Shown here in pieces: positions 23,250-35,454 of a stretch of DNA of 64,000 nucleotides. The notes beneath the pieces are model-generated. The model was given only the letters and a program-made list of their open reading frames with translations, did no database searches and was not told the origin of the DNA. Source of the stretch: Steinernema hermaphroditum (Eukaryota > Nematoda > Chromadorea > Rhabditida > Steinernematidae); NCBI GenBank assembly GCA_030435675.1, contig CM059621.1, positions 248,001 through 312,000 of the forward strand. Direction: 5' to 3'. Within the stretch, counting starts at the first letter, position 1, and each line of letters opens with the position of its first letter. The position numbers and the translations under genes were made by a program.

Positions 23250-25800
23250 CAGTGGGGAAGGTCTCGAGACGCGCGGAGACAGAACGAGAGGGGTAGTGGG
23301 CGCGCGGAGCGTACGCTCCTTACGTGACGTTGCGCAATCGGCTCAGGTTTGGCCAGAGTTAAGAATATTGTACAGTAATGGTAATGGTGGGCTAGAGGTC
23401 TCTGATAAAGCGTTCGTGATCAGACAATGAATGGTGAACATCCAAAACAAGAATAAAGGATATATAAAAGGTTAAATTTCTCCAAATCTGCAATTTTCCC
23501 GATTGTTTTTTAGGCGCAGTTCAATAGCTCACTACGAAAAGACCTTAGATGGAAAAAAGACCTAGGCGACATCGTGCTGAAATCAGGCAACAATACACAT
23601 ACTACACATACGTATACCCTCAATGAGCGTAATGATCATTGGCTACGATTTGTCGATCGCGAATCCATTTTCATACAGTAAGTCTCCGAACTGAAAGACA
23701 ATTTCCCGTTAACCACCGGCTGCAAACAGTTTGGTAATCTGGCCGGAGAAGCAGAAAAGGGCGCCAATACGAATAGATATAAAAACTATAGGTAGTGACG
23801 ACTTCTATAGAATATGGTGGCGACCACGGATATACCCGGTTCCGGAGTTTACTGTCCTTCCGCTGCCAATGTTTTTCGTTGTGAACCATCTCTAGTGAGG
23901 ACGACTTCAGTATCAGAGCATCAAGTCATTGAGTCCGAGTCAGGAGTACTGAATCAGTATATTAACTCACATTTTTAGCGCCGAGGTACCTTGTTTCCCG
24001 GAAATCTCAACCTCAACATCTATCACCTACAAGCTGTCATTTTTCCCATTGGTTGTCACATAAATCACGCAAAAAAGATGAGCATTATATTCAATCAATT
24101 ATTGTTATTAATGGTAATTTGGATTTGAGACGTGTGGGAAATAGTGCTGTGATAGGAAAGCCTGAAGTCGATCAGGTCCTTTTTCCTTCCACTTTTTTTG
24201 ATGATGTGTATTACGGGGTGCACCCCGTACGTTCAAAACAGGAACGATATTGTTCAAAAGCTCCGTGATTGGGATCTACCCACAGGCAACGCTTTTTTGG
24301 GTATTTTCCGGCATCTTCATTTAGAATCAGACAATGAGAACATCCGGTTTCCAACCGGGTGCTTCCCAATTGATCTCTGGATGGTTTGCATAGATGTCGG
24401 GATCTGTGCAAATGTTTCCTTTTGTTCGCGAATCGTTTTTTGGAACGTTTATGACATCGTCTAATGCAAACTGCAAGCAAAAGACACAAAGCGACGAGGT
24501 AAGATCTAACGGTGAAGCGGCGGCGTTTGTATAGTCCAAGGTGAACGTTTCCATCATTGACATCTTCACCATTTAATTGAAATGAATGACACTTAATGTG
24601 ATGATCGTTCATCTCCTAAAATAGCCATTGAGATATCGCGGAAGTGATCGAATTTGTATGTATAATCATTGAGCCCTTTATGACGTATCCGTAATGCCAT
24701 TTGATGTTTTTTGCAATGTTTACGATATCGACAGCAAACAACATGCATAAAGAAACGTCTCCGGAATATATGGTTAGCTGAGTCACGGGTGATTGTACCT
24801 GAACAATCGGCTCAACAGGGCGGTAAACTGGAGACGATTCACGTCAACAACAAAGACGTGAAGAGCAGGTGCTTGAGCAATGATTGATCACTTAAGCTAT
24901 CGTGTTATGTGTCTCACACGACTCATTCATTTCCGCTTTTCTGGAAGTCGATGGAAATCAGGATTATTACGGCATGTTACGTAGCTAGCACACATGTTCA
25001 GGCTGCAGCTTGATCACGATCTATGACTGTAGAAGGTGGCGCATTTCCGGTTCTTTTGATAAACGGTGCGTATTCGGAGAATGGAGAATAATTTATATGG
25101 GAATTGCGTGATTCATACGTTACCATATTACGTAGTGTGTGGAGAACAAGATCCCCTCAAAAAAGCTCACTCAACTTATAGAACAGCTCTGAGATTCAAG
25201 AAAGTCGTTTGATTCATGCCGAGATCAAGTCAGCACTATGATAAGAGTCTTGAAAAACTTCGACCGTTCGTAAGGAGCAGTGTAGTGTAGAGCAGATGAT
25301 GAGAGAAAATCCTCCACCCCGTCGGCCCATGCCGTCTCCTTTACTCCATTTTTCAGCTTTTTGTTCCATCATTAAACCCCTCTACACTGTTCTTAGCGAA
25401 CAGTCCCCAATATCTAATTCTAACCGGCTCCGGTTGATTCAGATGGGTGGGCTTCGGCTCCAGGTCGTTCACTTAACTGATCACTTCACCTAGGGACTAC
25501 CAAAAGCAGTGACTTTTTTTTCGCCACATATAGGGTTGGCACTTAAACTCGAGTTCTTTTCGACTCGACTCTTTTTATGACTCCATTACTAACCCTAACC
25601 AAAACACTCTTTCACCAATATTCACCCGGTTTTCAGCTGCTCCTTCTTCAATTGTTCTCTATTTTAACCAGTGAAAATTAGAATTCTGGACCGACAACGG
25701 TCTTCACCAGCTATTCGTTACTCTTGAAGCACTAAAATCCCACAAACAGTTCATCAATAACGGCGTTAATGCGGTTCGGCAGCACCCCTACGGACGACCA
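23250..25800. other. Long intergenic stretch with a hAT-like MITE fragment
   Basis: No gene supported. 24216-24366 resembles the 35.2-kb MITE (GGGTGCACCCC end, TTTAGAATCAGA interior, CAACCGGGTGC end) but is diverged. Open frames across this fragment give no recognisable protein. Confidence 0.35.
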
Positions 25801-25850
25801 TGTGACTGACTCTTCCGTGACCGCTCCGTGCTCGAAGATGCGCGCTGATC
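25800..25850. repeat. Inverted repeat pair 7, right copy
   Basis: Reverse complement of the block at 14450-14500 (TCCGTGACCGCTCCGTGCTC). Confidence 0.5.
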
Positions 25851-26124
25851 TTGCGATCTTTATTTAACCGCCGATAGGGGGCTGACGCCCGCTGACGTTT
25901 CAAGTTCGGTTTTGACCACTTTTCGGGGGTTCAGGCGGGAAGAGGTGATTTTGAAAGCCAGTTCAAGTTAATGATCATCGTAAATTGTGAAGTTAACTAC
26001 ATCCTTATTGGGTACATAGTACAAGGCCAGTTTTAGATCAAACTGGCCCTAAGATGTCGAATCCGGCTGCAATATAAGCGGTAGATAGTATGATAAGTGC
26101 CTTTAAAGAACAGTCTAAAAATAG

Positions 26125-26912
26125 GGGAGCAGAACGATTTGACGCGAACGATTTGCCGCAGTAACGATTTGCCGCAGTAACGATTTGCCGCGAACGATTT
26201 GCCGCGAACGATTCGCCGCGAACGATTTGCCGCGAACGATTTGCCGCGAACGATTCGCCGCGAACGATTTGCCGCGAACGATTTGCCGCGAACGATTTGA
26301 CGCGGGGACAAATCTACTTGCCGCGCCAGGCAATTCGTTCCGCGACCATTCTGTCGCCTTAGTTTCACCAATTTTCGACCTCTTTTTCGCTTTTTTCTTC
26401 GATTATCGAGCTGTTTCTGTCGGATTTCCAGTATAACTAACAAGATAACAGCCTACAAACTTAGGCTGCGAGCAAGCGAAGCGAGCCCTGTATTCATTTT
26501 TGGCTTGGCTTAGGCAAACCCCGGCTTGGCTTAGGCTCCGGCTTAGGACTATGCCTATTGATTTAAAGCGAGCCCGAAGGGCGAGCCTGTTGTCTTAACA
26601 GCTTCGCTGATATCTTAGTACTGCCGTACACGGAGCAAACAGCTTGATAATCGAAGAAAAAAGCGAAAAAGAGGTCGAAAATTGGTGAAACTAAGGCGAC
26701 AGAATGGTCCCGGAACGAATTGCCTGGCGCGGCAAGTAGATTTGTCCCCGCGTCAAATCGTTCGCGGCAAATCGTTCGCGGCGAATCGTTCGCGTCAAAT
26801 CGTTCGCGGCGAATCGTTCGCGGCAAATCGTTCGCGGCGAATCGTTCGCGTCAAATCGTTCGCGGCAAATCGTTACTGCGGCAAATCGTTCGCGTCAAAT
26901 CGTTACGCACCC
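26125..26912. mobile_element. Foldback-type transposon copy 2, opposite orientation
   Basis: A 788-bp copy of the element at 10012-10671, with core and unequal ends reversed. Its left end is GGGAGCAGAACG and its right end CGTTACGCACCC. It is flanked by AAAAATAG on both sides (26117-26124 and 26913-26920), a different duplication from copy 1, so it is an independent insertion. The tandem arrays are longer than in copy 1, about 10 units on each side, showing array-length change between copies. Arms and core are otherwise nearly identical, so transposition was recent. Confidence 0.85.
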
Positions 26913-27689
26913 AAAAATAGAATACACTTCTTAGACGGAAGTGCCTTTTTCGTTAATTTCGAACGGCTGAAACTGGTCCTCTCCATCACCCCCACGCATT
27001 GACACAAGTTTTACGAGTTCGGCGGAGAATTTATGGCCTTTGCATCTGGTTTAAAAAGATTGGCTGAACGGGAATCTTTCTGAACCTGATATCTGATCAC
27101 ATGGATGGTCACGCTAGTCATAAGGATAGGGCGTTCGGCCGACTGAGTTTTTGTAAGCCAAAGGCCTTGATGAGACTGGTCGATGTTCGATGATGAGCTA
27201 CTGTCACAAGGCATATCTGATTCATCTGAATGTGTAATTCAGATGCGAGAACTGGAGATAAGTCGATCGGCGGCACAGTGACGCACAACCACATCAGCTG
27301 CGCAGTTGTAGTAGAGCCTGTCGTTGAAATGGAAAGGTCTTCAAAGCAGTAGTTCCACTATGATCTTCATCCGGAAGGCGATCCATCAAAAAGGGTTTGC
27401 TCTTGACACCTTGGGCCGTAAACATAATGTTTTGATCTCAGTGAGGGTACAGTGCACTATGCGATGAAGTATCATCTAGGAACCACACTTGGTCTATCTT
27501 CCGGAATACACGCCTATTAAAGGCTCAAAGCTGTAATCATCGCTCTTAGTTCTAGCCAGTGAAGCCTGGAGCTTGGCAACCCGCGCCGGTCCCAGCTCGC
27601 ATTAGCTTGCCTGAGGCTGCCGCCACCATATATGGATCGCTTTGTATACTTGTAGGGAGCAGTACGATAAGGATAAGCGAAAACCATGG

Positions 27690-28540
27690 CCGTGCCGTTT
27701 CGCCAAATATTCGTTGTCTCCGATAGTCTACGCTCCATCAAAATATCTTCAGACGACGACGTAAAGAGCGTGTTGTTCCTTCTATTTTTTTATTTTCGAC
27801 GTTCACGTCATCTCATTCGAATTCACCAATCGAAGTACCTACAAAAAGTAGGCTTCCCGTCACGTCACGTGCCTTCCCACTACTACCCGTTTGGTCAACA
27901 AATCAAAACATGCATCCATCAGCCGAAGCTCAATCTGGCGAACGTTTGTACGTGTGCTTCCTCCAGGCTATGATTCACCCCCGACAGACGCTTGCCGTCG
28001 TTCTTGAAAGATCTTCTGACAGAATTCTAAAGATCTTCTTGTCCACAATAGACGCGTTTTTCGGCGCGTTTGCCGTCTCTGTTTGTCCACTTCCCCTGTT
28101 GTGTCGTGATTTTCGCGGACGCAAACATGCGCATTCCATTTTTAGAGTCCGTGAAGATCACGATCACGCTGTACGGGACGAATTTTACAGTTCGCACGCA
28201 CCGCGCGCATCAATCTCCACTTGGAGGACGCCGAGCACCTATGAAAAGCGATCGCCGGAAGCAGTGGAGGCTATATTTGGAACATTATCTATGAACAGAT
28301 CAACAAATGCGTCGATCATTTGGAGTGCGCCTGGTGCAACCACGTGGTCCCGACGGAAATAGTTATTCCGAGAGTGTGGTTTACGCTCGAGCTTGACAAA
28401 TAAGGAAGAGCATTAAATGGGACAGTATCACTGAAGAAAGTCTGGTAACAGTAAAGGAAACTGGTTTTGTGAAACTGGGGGCAGAAGTAAGCAAGAGGTA
28501 CTACAGTACCCTGTAGTTTATAAACTAGGGTGAACATAAT
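27690..28540 (+). repeat. Inverted repeat pair 6, right copy, with a protein-coding relic
   Basis: Partner of 13130-14020. The frame from 27910 stays open for about 150 codons over the best conserved part, but the corresponding frame of the partner uses different boundaries. The Cys-rich frame (HLECAWCNHVV) is also present here and ends at a different stop after divergence past HVV. A frame that survives in both copies but in different pieces is typical of decay after duplication. Confidence 0.5.
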
Positions 28541-29959
28541 AGTGTCACTATTCGTTTGTATCATTCTTATGTCCATCACTCTTTAGAAAATAACGGAATT
28601 CATTGATCAACTGAAACGACTGTTTTCTAACGTGATACTCCCGAACGCCATACGATAGCTCTGTCAAAGATAGGGAACCTAATTTCTTACACAGGTAACC
28701 TTAAGTAGGCAGTCGTGATAGCTGTTCACCTTATACCCAATGATTTGGACTTTGCTTGTCATACTTGGCAACTTCCTGGATTTCCGGCCTATACCTATAG
28801 CAAGTCAGGTGCCACCAAACGAAAAACTTAAGCGATCATAGTGATCACATTCTCGATCGAAGGTTACCCAAAACCAAAATAACATTTTGATTTATTTCGG
28901 TTCGCGACTTCGCTGGTGAGTATGACTTGGGTGTAACATTGGTACGCTAGCCACGGCGGACACATTCTTTTCGCACCATCCAGGAGTTTTGGAGTTGACA
29001 AGAGAAACATCCGCTGTAACTGAGTATAAGATGATATGCCCGACTGCTGCTGTATAGATCTACGATCCTTGTTTGCTGTCTACGATCACAATCCATAGAA
29101 CTTGGAATTGAAATGCTTCGCATCAGTCAAAAGTAGTTTCCATCAACTACATGATAACAACAAATAACCGCCAATCTTCTGATAAAAAAATCACTAAGAG
29201 TACATGGCTTGCCCTTCTGAGTCTCTCTTTAAAATACAGAGTCATGAGCCAAATCCGAAGCCTAAAGCAAGCCTGGATGTTAGCCCAGAAATAGATTGGG
29301 GCTGGCTTCGCTCGCCCGTAGCATTACATACAAGCCTAGTCAAGCTCTAGGACGTATGCATCGCGAACATACATCTGCTTCAAGAGCACCTACTAACGGT
29401 AATTGGAATTGGCGGTCATTTTTTGGCGCTGTTGACGCCCTACCATTTTCACCATGTCTGTTTTTGTTGGGAATAGGCAGATGCAAAGCATAGGAGAAGC
29501 CACCGCTTAACTCCACCGCGTTTCCCTCTCAAGCCGAAGAATCGCTGCAACTATGAAGTCTGTGAGTTCGAATTATAAGCAGGAATCGGAATCATTTCGT
29601 TGATACAATACTGTTTCACTGCCGTATCTTTTTTTTGTATCTCTCTCGGGTACCTGTGTCCCACTCTATCATTGAAAGGGCTCTACATCAGTATCGTAGT
29701 GGGAAAATAACAAATTATTTATACGACGATTCTATTATGATCGGAGGAGTGCCTTCAACTTCAAAGATTCTTAGCCTTTTTCGATTCTTTAACAGAACAA
29801 GAAGCTAATCTTGTCTACCCGTCCAATATTGCGTGTAACCGGTTTCTACTTGGCCTCTTTGAGCTTTGAATGTAGCCTAAGCGGGACAAATAAGAACTGG
29901 TTATGACAATACAGTAGACCCCTATCAATCATTCTAAAGCTTTATGACTTACTCCCGGC
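28541..29959. other. Intergenic, with a trace of foldback-core sequence
   Basis: No gene supported. 29245-29345 (AGCCTAAAGCAAGCCTGG, then GGCTGGCTTCGCTCGCCCG) resembles the core of the foldback elements at 10.0 and 26.1 kb, but has no arms and no 14-bp arrays, so it is an old remnant or a related family. Confidence 0.4.
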
Positions 29960-30065
29960 ACCTAATTATGGAAGGCGACGATATGAAATGGTGATGACTG
30001 CTGTGATGACAGTCGAACTCGACTTTGATCGGCGCTGAACTTTAGAAGTCAGGAAGTGCACTTTG
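29960..30065. repeat. Inverted repeat pair 5, right copy
   Basis: Reverse complement of 12345-12445, with the three landmark blocks in the mirrored order. Confidence 0.62.
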
Positions 30066-30509
30066 TGGGCAGGTCATAGGGCAGGGCAACCGGCATGCGT
30101 GACCCAAGGGATATTATCAGCTGGTATAAATGTGTGCAGACTTACGTATCTAACTAGCTGTTCTGTGGCTATTGTGATCTAAATCTTTATTATTATCTCA
30201 AGTGCGTTCCATCACGCGCAAAACCACAGGTTCGGCGCGACGCCTATGCGAAGCTCAAAATTTAGAAGTGAAAAATCGAAACTTTTTTGAGAACTCGAGC
30301 CGAACCGGTACCCAAAAAGAAAAAGGTGTTTTCAGATGTGCTGTGTGTCCTTCCGCCATATTTTCTATCAGCGAGGAGCACTTTTTCTTATGTATGCGAA
30401 CGCAGCTTATGTGTACATGTGTCTATTCTACCCTGCTTTTTTATGTGAGATATTGTTTTTCCAGATTTCAGGGTAATTGAAGTTCAATCTGCGTGTTTTA
30501 GGACGTTTG

Positions 30510-30590
30510 CACTAGGAGTGCACCCGGTTTGAAATCGGAACGAACCGGAATCAGTCAGGAGGTCCGGTGTTCCGCTATTTTCTGTCGGTC
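30510..30590. repeat. hAT-like MITE fragment, one end
   Basis: TAGGAGTGCACCCGG, then CGGAACGAACCGGAATCAGT and GGAGGTCCGG, match the left end of the MITE at 35169-35446. The right half is missing. Confidence 0.55.
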
Positions 30591-32099
30591 AAACTTTGAA
30601 GTTAGTGTTTTTGCATTGCGAACGTTCAGCCTGTCATAATCTACATCTGCAAGGGAAACCCTGAAAAGCGGTCGAAACTGAACTTGCAACGTCACCACCG
30701 CCCGCGATAATTGCCGAGCAATCTGTGAATGGGCAAATGTATGTAGAACTGTTCAGCAATCGTGGAAACGTCACAAACCCATGAATGCAACAAATTCAAC
30801 AGATTCAACTATCCGACAACAATTAAATTCAACAATTTGACGAAAACCAACTCATGTTAATCAGTGGCACTTTATCTGTTATTCAACTTCACATACGAGC
30901 ATCATGTCAAAGAGTCTGTCTGTCCCACATCCCAAACTGTCCCACGCCGATTCGGCAGAAATTTGACAGAAAGGTTAACATGACAGAGTGTACCAGAACC
31001 TGATAGGTTTCATCGGTGAATGACGGGTTTAAGCTATAGTTTATAGTGGATTTTGTCCTCTGTAATTGTAAGGTCCTAACACGACGTCCATGATGGCACA
31101 AAAGATATGGCAGTCTTATTAGTTTCTTGACCATTTCTTTAAGGTTTTAAGAGGCCATTAAACCGATGAAGCCTATCACGTTTCATGAATGTTTCTACAC
31201 TCTGGCATGCCAACCGCGGCATGTATGGAGAACGCGGCACTTCTCAAATTATGGTCAAAATGAGATTGTTGATCAGCCTTCTTAACCACACTTCATTCAC
31301 TCTAATTTATATCATGATAACATGTCTATGTTCTCCCATCACTGATCATCCTCGAAGACAGACACGTGACAATAATAATTATTAAAAGTCAATTAATCAA
31401 GAGGATGTGTAAGAAACAACACCTTGGTCACGTTTCTTAGGAATGTACTACAAGTGATCATTGTGATATTATATCATACATCATCTGCTCACTCGCAATG
31501 ATTTCGGAAAGCTGCAGTTGACGTTGATCATCTGTATTTGACTAGATGCTAAGAAACCAAGGGCAAATCCGGACTTACAACGTTACTGGCCATATGTTCT
31601 CTTTTTGAACTGAAATTGTTGTTTACGTTTCATTGTCTGTCCATGAGACCATTCAAGGAAGCTGGGCCGAGGGGATGCTGGCTTGGTCGACTCAGCATTG
31701 GGTGACCCAGTATTTCCTAGTCATGCTCGTTCAAAATCGCCGAAGAAATTTTATACGACTAGGCTATAAAAACACAAAAGCAGCACCGGGAACGTTCAGT
31801 TTTTTACTTTATTAATGCACTAACCCCTATCCAAGTGTTTACGGAAGTTTCACTGACTGTCTACAGCATCCATCATTTTATATATTTTAAGCGAAGGTGA
31901 TGCAATCAAAGAGAAGACTAGTGTTGTTTTCAATATGGTGCGAATAATACAAAATTCTTTTTTTTTCGTTATGTGACTTTGTAAATAAAAATAATGAGCA
32001 AGTTGCAATTCACTTCGGACGAACAGGATCATTTTTAGTGGAGGCCGTGCGGAAAGTTGTGATTTTTCGCCAACCTAAATCGATGATCGATGCGCCGTC
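30591..32099. other. Intergenic, nothing recognised
   Basis: About 1.5 kb with no supported gene. One block near 30655-30700 (AGCGGTCGAAACTGAACTTG) resembles 14360-14410 in direct orientation, so it is a dispersed repeat and not part of the nested inverted series. Confidence 0.3.
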
Positions 32100-32220
32100 A
32101 CATTGATATCGCAACAAACCAACGGACAAACCCTTCTTTAAAAATAGTCACATAGGTGGTTTGGGTGGAGAAACGGGTTTTCTCTTTGACCGATTGCATA
32201 ACGATTGCAGCAGAAAGGCA
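32100..32220. repeat. Inverted repeat pair 4, right copy
   Basis: Reverse complement of 11480-11590 (CGATTGCATAACGATTGCAG). Confidence 0.6.
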
Positions 32221-33419
32221 ACTTAATGATATAGCGGTTTGCAAGAAGGCTCGAATGGTCAATGAACGATAGTTGCCCAAAAAAGGAATGTGTTGTCAAT
32301 TGAGAAAAGATGAAACAACATGTATTGTGTTCCTGAGAATTCCTGTATAGCATGGAGCACGGTGGTTTTATTACTATGTGTTAAGTTCGGCTTTCTTCCT
32401 GTGATCGGACTTGGCCTCGATCCTTACTCATCGTTCCGGAGCTCACGGAGTAAAAAATTTCAATATCAACTCATGCACTCCGATCTGCGGCTGGGGAACC
32501 GATCTTCGGTATAAATATTACTAAAAAGACAGTTATTCTGCTCAGTGTAATAAGATAGCACCGAACAACTGGGCTACCGATGGCCTTGTGATAGCTTTGT
32601 AATGCTCAATGCTTTTGCCTCAGTGCTCTTAACGTTAAAAATCGATTCAGATTCTTGTGAATCCGGCAATCTTTGATTCCAATTCGAAGTTCTAAGGCCT
32701 GAATGGTGCGGCACCGAGCACAAACCAGCATCTGCCAGTGCAAACGACAACAACTAAAATTTCTTTTGTATTATGGACATTGACCGTGCGAATCATGTAG
32801 GGCACTAGCTCCTCGTCAATTACCTTCCTGTTTCATATAGACTTTGGACCATGATATTTTGTCGGCCAAATTCTAAAGGAAGTACTCCATTATGTGGCTT
32901 CACTGCATGTGTTCTATTTATATTTTATAGCAGCATCGAAAACAAAACGACGTTTCTACAGTTCCGCCATCCGTTATGTTGGACTTCTTATATGTGTTAT
33001 CTCGCACTAAATCACAGAAAAAAGCACATATGCAAACAGCCAAGCAGCAGAGGTCTTTAGTTTGTGTCCCCAGTGATCGATCGATCCACTCAGTCTCCCG
33101 TTCGTTCGAATTAGTAAAATTAAGCGGTCGTTCGTGGTATGGATGGTAACCGCGGCTCCCGGTAGACCTGGATGGGCTCTCTCCGTTTGATATGCTACTT
33201 CTCAACCGCAATCAGCCTCTTCGTCGCTTCGAAGCCCGTGCATAGATGCGATCGCTATGCTCGGGCATCATGCGAAGCGCCAAAAACAGGAAGACAAACG
33301 ACTTTCATCATGCCACAATATGTGTCTTACACGGCGGAATACCATTGATTTCAGTGATAAACTCAAACGACTAACATTATCCATGCAATTGGACCTTCTA
33401 TTTTCCCGTCAAAACACTT

Positions 33420-33880
33420 CCCGGAAATCGTGAATCGTGATCGGTCATCGTTTGTCGTTCTATTTTGTGTTCGTGTGTGCTTAGATTTCAACAAAGTGTT
33501 TGCGGAACGTGCCTCAAAGGGAGACACAAAAAGAGAACAACAAATAGACAACGTGACGTCAGGCATAAACGGGGAACGTGTATAGCTTACATGCTTTGTG
33601 TAGACTATCCATCACCCTCAAAATAACCTGAACCTTATTGCATACCAGGAAGGTCGCCGAGAACTCAAAGTTCCCGATAAGAGCGGAAAGTCGATCAAAC
33701 TCCGAAGTCGCACGTGTTCCTTTCTTCTTTCGCCGTCGCGGTGATCATTTTTGATTTCCGAACGTCGATTCGGCGATCTTCTTGATTCTGCGCTACCGTA
33801 CCCTCCGCGAGGGTTCGCCGCGAACTCAAGGCCGTCGGAGTCATGTGCTCGCGGTGCGGCAGTACGCCGCCGCGCGACGG
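33420..33880. repeat. Inverted repeat pair 3, right copy
   Basis: Near-identical reverse complement of 9290-9745. The two copies differ by a few substitutions and one-base indels, for example in the ACGTGACGTCAGGCATAAAC region. Confidence 0.72.
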
Positions 33881-34769
33881 ACAAGGAGACGGAGAAGAGA
33901 TCACGAAATTCAGGCGCTGTGTACAATCTGATCGGATTCGATAGAAACAGTCTATTTTCGGACCCATCAGCATTGTTATTGTGTCAATATCACTCATACG
34001 TCCAGTACTTCCTTCTTTCCTTGAAAATCAAATTTTTCAGCAAAATCAATCAAAGATAAAGCACCCTATCGTTACTGGGAATGGGATAGAGGTGGGGAAG
34101 CTCCCAGCATAAGTCAATGGGCTAGAGTAAACATTTACGATCCACACGAAGGAACAGTAAAAAATATCCATTTGCGACACGGATACTTAGACTAATTCGC
34201 CGAAGATGCACGCTTAATTAAGCGAAGACCGATCAAAGGCGAATTTAGTCTTCCGCACCTGATCATGACTTCCTCATTTCGCGTTAAAAACTGAACGACC
34301 TTCCAAATCAAATTAATCAGGTGAACGTATGTGCTTATTTCCGGGTTTAGGAATAACCAGACTGCCCAAAAGCTAACTTAGAGGTGTAAATTGCAGAGTT
34401 TTATCAAATCGTCTCGAATGGTCACCTCCATGTTTACGACCACGCGTGTTCGGCGCATTGAACCTTAGAAAGTGAGCTATCTATTCTAAGGAAGTCATTC
34501 AAGCATATCACAACATCCTGCTTCTCAAGTGGCGTGGAACCTGAGCCAATCACTTGGTGGCAGCACGACATGTTCGTCCCTGAAGTATGTTGTCCTGGGT
34601 CTGCAAAGTGGTCGTGCTGCGGTTTATTCGATACCGCTTCAGACCATTAAACTATCAAAAGACAAAAGGGCAAAAGGCAGTTTTTTCTATTCCCCTTCTT
34701 TCTTCGGATTTTTAATAGTGTGACGCGGAGAGTTTTGTCACAAATCCGTGCTAGTGAACCACATCTGAT

Positions 34770-34860
34770 TAGTCGATAAACGGTTATCACAAAAGAACCC
34801 TTCCATCGTCTCGTCGTGGAACAACCGATTGTGTAACTTATCGGACGCGCGCGCGGATTT
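34770..34860. repeat. Inverted repeat pair 2, right copy
   Basis: Reverse complement of 8370-8450, with an insertion around the ACGACGAGACGATGG stretch. Confidence 0.6.
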
Positions 34861-35168
34861 GCGCACACACAGCGTTTCGCCGCGAACCGGTAGTGGAGTG
34901 GAAGACGCACGAGCGATTCTTAAAGATTCGGCGCGGGCGAGAAAAAAGTGATCGAAAAAGGCCGTTAATTGATGTTGGTTTTTGACAGCAGAAGAATGTT
35001 GAAGTGACCGAGACGGTTTGCAGACGCAATGTCCTAAGTAAATCGAGAGAAAAATGCGGAAATAAAGAGGCATGATCTATCATGAATGCATGGCCACTCG
35101 TATAATACACCCATGAATTACATCTAACCAGTCAATTGCCTATAGCTCACTCTGTCTAGACTGTCTAC

Positions 35169-35446
35169 TAGGGATGCACCGGAACGAACCGGAATCAGTC
35201 GGAAGGTCCGGGGTTCGAATCTGCCTGCAAGCAAAACTTTTTTTTATGTACTTTTTCCGAACATTTTTCCGCATATTTAAATTTTACTTACTTAGAATCA
35301 GATGATGAAACACTTTCGAGAATGTTATGTCAAGGAAATACGAAAATAAAAAAGTTTGGCCTGCGGGCGGATTCGAACCCCGGAACTTCTGACTGATTCC
35401 GGTTCGTTCCGGTTTCCGTTCCGGTTTCCGTTCCGGTGCATCCCTA
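35169..35446. mobile_element. hAT-type MITE with T-arm-like inverted ends
   Basis: A 278-bp element with termini TAGGGATGCACCGGAACG and its inverse, flanked on both sides by the 8-bp direct repeat CTGTCTAC (35161-35168 and 35447-35454). The TAGGG-type terminus and 8-bp duplication are standard for the hAT superfamily. Each arm of about 75 bp contains GGTCCGGGGTTCGAATC(T/C)GCC, which looks like a tRNA T-arm and fits the pol III B-box GGTTCGANTCC. The right arm carries a repeated GGTTTCCGTTCC unit. There is no coding capacity. Fragments of the same family occur at 0.98, 1.43, 24.2, 30.5, 44.7 and 46.3 kb. Confidence 0.85.
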
Positions 35447-35454
35447 CTGTCTAC

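Noticed and set aside
33618..33926. 102-codon frame shared with 9198-9527
   Set aside because: The shared frame reflects near-identical DNA of the repeat pair rather than protein conservation; the composition is Arg/Ser-rich in several frames.
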